Below, in pieces: positions 60,729-64,000 of a stretch of 64,000 bases of DNA. The notes below the pieces were generated by a model that made no database searches, was not told the DNA's origin, and saw nothing but the letters and a program-made list of their open reading frames with translations. Origin of the DNA: Streptantibioticus cattleyicolor NRRL 8057 = DSM 46488 (GTDB taxonomy: Bacteria; Actinomycetota; Actinomycetes; Streptomycetales; Streptomycetaceae). The stretch lies in contig NC_017585.1 in assembly GCF_000240165.1 (NCBI RefSeq), positions 1,674,001 to 1,738,000 on the forward strand, given 5' to 3'. The number at the start of each line of letters is the position of its first letter. Position 1 is the stretch's first letter. A program made the translations under genes and the position numbers.

Positions 60729-60800
60729 ATGGGCTTACGCACCTGTCTGACGGCGATGAGCGCGGCGGTGCTGCTCGTCGGCGGAGCGAGCGTGCTTCGA
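60729..60800 (+). pseudogene. Possible 5' remnant of a secreted-protein gene
   Basis: ATG 60729 follows GAAGGGAGTCATC and opens MGLRTCLTAMSAAVLLVGGA, a plausible signal peptide with a TTA third codon. The frame continues but soon becomes Arg-rich and unlike any protein, and overlaps the MfnB-like gene in another frame. I read it as the leftover start of a deleted or shifted gene. The rest of 60472-60999 shows nothing else. Confidence 0.3.
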
Positions 60801-60999
60801 CTTCGAGGTCGCGCCCCGACGCGCCGACGGGGCACCGCCGTGCGTGTCCGGTTTCCACCGGCGCGGGACGGCGCACTGGGGGCGGACGCGTTCGGGCTCC
60901 GCGCGCCCTACCGGTGGTCATGGGGCGCGGCGATGATGAGCGGACCGCACGTGACCCGAACGCCTCCGCAACGCCTGCCCCCGGCCAGGCGGACATGCC

Positions 61000-61770
61000 G
61001 TGAAGGAGCCCACGTTGTTGCTTCTCATCTCCCCGGACAGCGTCGAGGAGGCCCTGGACTGCGCGAAGGCGGCGGAACACCTCGACATCGTGGACGTCAA
61101 GAAGCCCGACGAGGGCTCGCTCGGCGCCAACTACCCGTGGGTGATCAGGGAGATCCGCGACGCGATCCCGGCGGACAAGCCGGTGTCCGCCACCGTCGGA
61201 GACGTGCCGTACAAGCCCGGAACGGTGGCGCAGGCGGCGCTCGGTGCGGTGGTGTCCGGAGCCACGTACATCAAGGTCGGCCTCTACGGATGCACGACAC
61301 CCGACCAGGTCGTCGAGGTCATGCGAGGGGTCGTCCGGGCCGTCAAGGACCACCGGCCGGACGCGCTCGTGGTCGCCTCCGGCTACGCCGACGCCCACCG
61401 CATCGGGTGCGTCAACCCGCTCGCCATCCCCGGCGTCGCCCAGCGCTCCGGGTGCGACGCGGCCATGCTCGACACCGCAGTCAAGGACGGAACCCGGCTC
61501 TTCGACCACGTTCCCCCCGATGTCTGCGGCGAGTTCGTGCGGCTGGCCCACGAAGGTGGCCTGCTCGCCGCCCTCGCGGGCAGCGTCAAGGCGGAAGACC
61601 TCGGCGCGCTGACCCGCATCGGTACGGACATTGTGGGGGTGCGCGGGGCGGTCTGCGAGGGCGGCGACCGCAACGCCGGCCGGATCCAGCCGCACCTGGT
61701 GGCCGCCTTCCGCGCGGAGATGGACCGGCACGCCCGGGAACACGCCGCTGTCGTCACCCCCACGGGCTGA
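61000..61770 (+). CDS. mfnB: (5-formylfuran-3-yl)methyl phosphate synthase homologue (MfnB)
   Basis: 256-residue TIM-barrel aldolase homologous to the first enzyme of methanofuran biosynthesis, which condenses two glyceraldehyde-3-phosphate molecules to the furan phosphate. It starts [20 protein letters not shown], then [20 protein letters not shown] with the conserved D32-V-K34, and later [16 protein letters not shown] with D158 and Schiff-base-region K162, matching the family's paired Asp/Lys sites. The start is GTG 61000; the ribosome site GGCGGA is moderate. The zinc alcohol dehydrogenase 92 bases downstream could reduce the aldehyde. Actinobacteria do not make methanofuran for methanogenesis, so a furan-based secondary metabolite is likely. 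Confidence 0.92.
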   Translation: MKEPTLLLLISPDSVEEALDCAKAAEHLDIVDVKKPDEGSLGANYPWVIREIRDAIPADKPVSATVGDVPYKPGTVAQAALGAVVSGATYIKVGLYGCTTPDQVVEVMRGVVRAVKDHRPDALVVASGYADAHRIGCVNPLAIPGVAQRSGCDAAMLDTAVKDGTRLFDHVPPDVCGEFVRLAHEGGLLAALAGSVKAEDLGALTRIGTDIVGVRGAVCEGGDRNAGRIQPHLVAAFRAEMDRHAREHAAVVTPTG

Positions 61771-61861
61771 CCCCCGCCGTCCGCCGCGAAGGCACCGGGG
61801 CGGCCGAACGCCACGCGGATCCCGGGTCGTTGGCCGTCCACCGTCCGGAGGGGACGTGACC

Positions 61862-62950
61862 ATGAGGTTCCGCGCGGCGGTACTGCGTTCGTACACCGGT
61901 CGGTTCACCGTCGAGGAGGTGGTCCTCAAGGAGGGGCCGGCCGAAGGCGAGATCCTGGTCAGGATCGCCGGCTGCGGAATGTGCCGGACCGATCTGGCGG
62001 TGCGGCGTTCGGCGGGCCGTTCACCGCTGCCGGCGGTACTCGGACACGAGGGGGCCGGAGTCGTGGCGGAGACCGGCGGCCCGGGCACCGGCCTGCGCGT
62101 CGGCGACCACGTCGTGCTGAGCTTCGACTCCTGTGGACACTGCCGCAACTGCCTGGGCGCGGTCCCCGCCTACTGCGACTCCTTCGCCTCGCTCAACCTC
62201 TTCGGCGGGCGCGAGACGGACGCGGCCCGGTTCACCGACGCGGCCGGGGCCGAACTGGCCCCCCGATGGTTCGGCCAGTCGTCGTTCGCCGAGTACGCGC
62301 TGGTCAGCGCCCGCAACGCCGTCCGCGTCGACCCGGCGCTCCCCGTGGAACTGCTCGGACCGCTCGGCTGCGGCTTCCTCACCGGGGCCGGAGCGGTCCT
62401 GAACGCCTTCCGGGCCGGCCCCGGTGACACCGTCGCGGTCTTCGGCGCCGGAGCCGTGGGCCTGGCCGCGGTGATGGCGGCCACCGCCGCCGGTGCGACG
62501 ACGGTAGCCGTCGACCGTCACGCCCGACGGCTCGCGTTCGCCGAGCGGTTCGGCGCGATTCCGTTGCAGGTCACATCGTCCGGCCTGCCGGACCGCGTGC
62601 GGCGGTTGACCGACGGTGGCGCACAGTACGCCGTGGACACCACCGGCTCCGTCCAGCTCATCAACGACGCGCTCCGCTCCCTGCGTCCGACCGGCCACCT
62701 CGGTCTGGTGGCACGGCTCCACACCGCGCTGTCGCTGGAACCCGGAACACTGGACCGGGGCCGGCGGATCTCCCACATCTGCGAGGGCGACGCGGTGCCG
62801 AGCCTGCTGATCCCGAGGCTGACCGCGCTGTGGCAGGCCGGACGGTTCCCGTTCGACCAGCTGATCCGCACGTATCCGCTCGCCGATGTCAACGAGGCCG
62901 AACGCGACAGCGACCTGGGATGTGTGGTCAAGCCGGTGCTCGTGCCGTAG
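61862..62950 (+). CDS. Zinc-dependent alcohol dehydrogenase (aryl-alcohol type)
   Basis: 362-residue medium-chain dehydrogenase. Catalytic zinc ligands are Cys41 in GMCRTD and the His/Glu pair in LGHEGAG (62-63), plus a later Cys. The structural zinc cysteines lie in SCGHCRNCLGAVPAYC, and the NAD(P)-binding loop is FGAGAVGLAAV. The form resembles aryl/benzyl-alcohol dehydrogenases. ATG 61862 has GGAGG upstream (GTG 61856 in frame is an alternative). It follows the MfnB homologue on the same strand and may reduce or oxidise the furan aldehyde/alcohol. The convergent methyltransferase ends 41 bases downstream. Confidence 0.92.
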   Translation: MRFRAAVLRSYTGRFTVEEVVLKEGPAEGEILVRIAGCGMCRTDLAVRRSAGRSPLPAVLGHEGAGVVAETGGPGTGLRVGDHVVLSFDSCGHCRNCLGAVPAYCDSFASLNLFGGRETDAARFTDAAGAELAPRWFGQSSFAEYALVSARNAVRVDPALPVELLGPLGCGFLTGAGAVLNAFRAGPGDTVAVFGAGAVGLAAVMAATAAGATTVAVDRHARRLAFAERFGAIPLQVTSSGLPDRVRRLTDGGAQYAVDTTGSVQLINDALRSLRPTGHLGLVARLHTALSLEPGTLDRGRRISHICEGDAVPSLLIPRLTALWQAGRFPFDQLIRTYPLADVNEAERDSDLGCVVKPVLVP

Positions 62951-62990
62951 GGCGGGGAACCGGTGCCTGCCGTCGCCCCGCCCGGAGCGG

Positions 62991-63896
62991 TCACGGACGC
63001 GGCTTGTCCGCGAACACCCACCGGTTGCCCGCCAGCGCGTCGTTCGGCTCCGGCAGCGGTCCGCGTCCGTACCGACGGGTGAACTCGAAGGGGGTGTGCA
63101 CCGAGGTGGACCAGCCCTTGGCGGCCAGATCACCCGCGGAGTCGGGCCGCGGTTCGAGGGAGAACAACGTGAGCAGGTCGATGCCGATCTGCTCCCGGGT
63201 CGCGGTGTAGGTCGGGCTGTCGCGGTAGGCCAGCAGGTCCTTCTCGAGCTTGGCCTCGTACGCCAGAGCGCTTCCCGCCGCGGCCAACCGGTCCACCGTG
63301 TCGATGAGATACCTCTCGGCGGCGTTGGGCAGGTAGAACAGCAACCCCTCGGCCAGCCACACGCTCGGCACCGTCGCGTCGAAGCCCGCATCGGCCAGCG
63401 CCCCGACCCAGTCGGCACGCAGATCGGTCGGTACCGGGACGCGTGCCGTCCTCGCGGTGGCCGACAGCCCGCCGAGCACCTCGTGCTTGAACGCCAGCAC
63501 GCCCTCCCTGTCGATCTCGAACATCACGCAGCCGGCCGGCCAGTCGAGTCGGAAGGCACGGGAATCCAACCCGGCCCCCAGCAATACCACTTGACGGGCG
63601 CCGGCCTGCGCCGACCGGAGGAGGAAGTCGTCGAAGACCCTCGTCCGCAGCCCGAAGTACCGCGCGAACCGCCCCCACAACGGGTTCGCGTCCCCGTCCG
63701 GCACCTGCTCCATGCCGACCGGCCACCCCGCGGACGCCGGTGCCGCCCGTACGAAGTGTTCGGCGTACACGTCCCGTACCAGACTGTCGGGCCGGTGACT
63801 CTCGATCGCCCGAGCCGCGGCGACCAGGAGCGCGGTCAGCCCGACCCCCCCTTCCACGCCCCCCACACCCGTGTCCCGACGCGCTGCGCCCACCAT
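62991..63896 (-). CDS. SAM-dependent methyltransferase, TIGR00027/LCMT-like family
   Basis: 301-residue class I methyltransferase of the same family as the gene at 13853. It has ALLVAAARAIESHRPDSLVR, the SAM loop QVVLLGAGLDSRAFRLDWP, then MFEIDREGVLAFKHEVL and VWLAEGLLFYL. The ATG at 63896 has GGAGGGCAC upstream and is preferred over a longer start at 63932. It is convergent with the zinc alcohol dehydrogenase, so it need not be part of the furan module. The substrate is unknown. The final 104 bases of the window hold no recognisable feature. Confidence 0.88.
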   Translation of the reverse strand: MVGAARRDTGVGGVEGGVGLTALLVAAARAIESHRPDSLVRDVYAEHFVRAAPASAGWPVGMEQVPDGDANPLWGRFARYFGLRTRVFDDFLLRSAQAGARQVVLLGAGLDSRAFRLDWPAGCVMFEIDREGVLAFKHEVLGGLSATARTARVPVPTDLRADWVGALADAGFDATVPSVWLAEGLLFYLPNAAERYLIDTVDRLAAAGSALAYEAKLEKDLLAYRDSPTYTATREQIGIDLLTLFSLEPRPDSAGDLAAKGWSTSVHTPFEFTRRYGRGPLPEPNDALAGNRWVFADKPRP

Positions 63897-64000
63897 GTGC
63901 CCTCCGTTGCCTTGAGCGGATCCCACCGACATCGCCGAACAGCGGTGACGGAAAGGTCCTGGCGGCCGTCGTGGTCAGCGGCTGCCGCGACGAACGACCG

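Noticed and set aside
1-64000. CRISPR arrays, tRNA or rRNA genes, insertion sequences
   Set aside because: No regularly spaced direct repeats, no tRNA-like folding sequence and no transposase-like protein could be recognised by reading; a dedicated search could not be run.

Overview
The window is high-GC actinobacterial chromosome, most like Streptomyces or a close relative. The evidence is near-universal G/C third positions, frequent GTG starts, GGAGG-type ribosome sites, very rare TTA codons, and the families present: a LAL-type LuxR regulator, LacI/IclR/TetR/AraC regulators, a PAS-GAF-PP2C phosphatase, a CsbD protein, secreted CBM2 and ricin-lectin glycosidases, a class I terpene cyclase with a P450, and an LAXTG-anchored surface protein. 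No rRNA, tRNA, CRISPR array, insertion sequence or replication origin was recognised.

Region 1 (1-13.3 kb) is catabolic. It holds a carboxylesterase (cut by the window edge) and an MBL-fold hydrolase, divergent from a broken LAL regulator. Then comes a minus-strand sugar locus: sialidase-like lectin enzyme, ABC solute-binding protein, two permeases, GH2 glycosidase, LacI regulator. Copies of a TGCAACGTTGCA palindrome lie in front of the sialidase and in front of the ABC operon, so the LacI protein plausibly controls both.

Region 2 (13.8-23.7 kb) is a mixed stretch: a SAM methyltransferase, a PP2C phosphatase, CsbD, a DUF4241 protein, an AraC regulator, a carboxymuconolactone-decarboxylase-like protein, a small secreted protein, and an orphan NarL-type response regulator.

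Region 3 (23.9-38 kb) runs on the plus strand: an EmrB/QacA exporter, a CitE-like lyase, a PapA/condensation-type acyltransferase, then an IclR-led operon (second CitE-like lyase, CaiB CoA-transferase with a TTA codon, CocE-type hydrolase, oligopeptide ABC importer, histidine-kinase-like ATPase). The importer is decaying. Its binding protein has a 1-base frameshift, a deletion joins that gene to the first permease gene, and the permease has an amber codon. The downstream permease-ATPase fusion and second ATPase are intact.

Region 4 (38-47 kb) has the sortase-type surface protein (TTA codon 24) and a compact four-gene operon: P450, terpene cyclase, condensation-type acyltransferase (frameshifted near its 3' end) and PLP decarboxylase. 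An epoxide-hydrolase-like gene is divergent from it. This operon is my best candidate for an undescribed biosynthetic system.

Region 5 (47-64 kb) has a phage-tail/lysis-like trio (DUF6519 protein, holin-like membrane protein, GH25-amidase lysin without signal peptide), an epimerase, and a GH5-CBM2 cellulase with a CebR-like box. It continues with a D-Ala-D-Ala carboxypeptidase, a FrsA-like hydrolase with TetR regulator, a second methionine aminopeptidase with an XRE regulator, and finally a furan-forming MfnB homologue next to a zinc alcohol dehydrogenase, followed by a methyltransferase.
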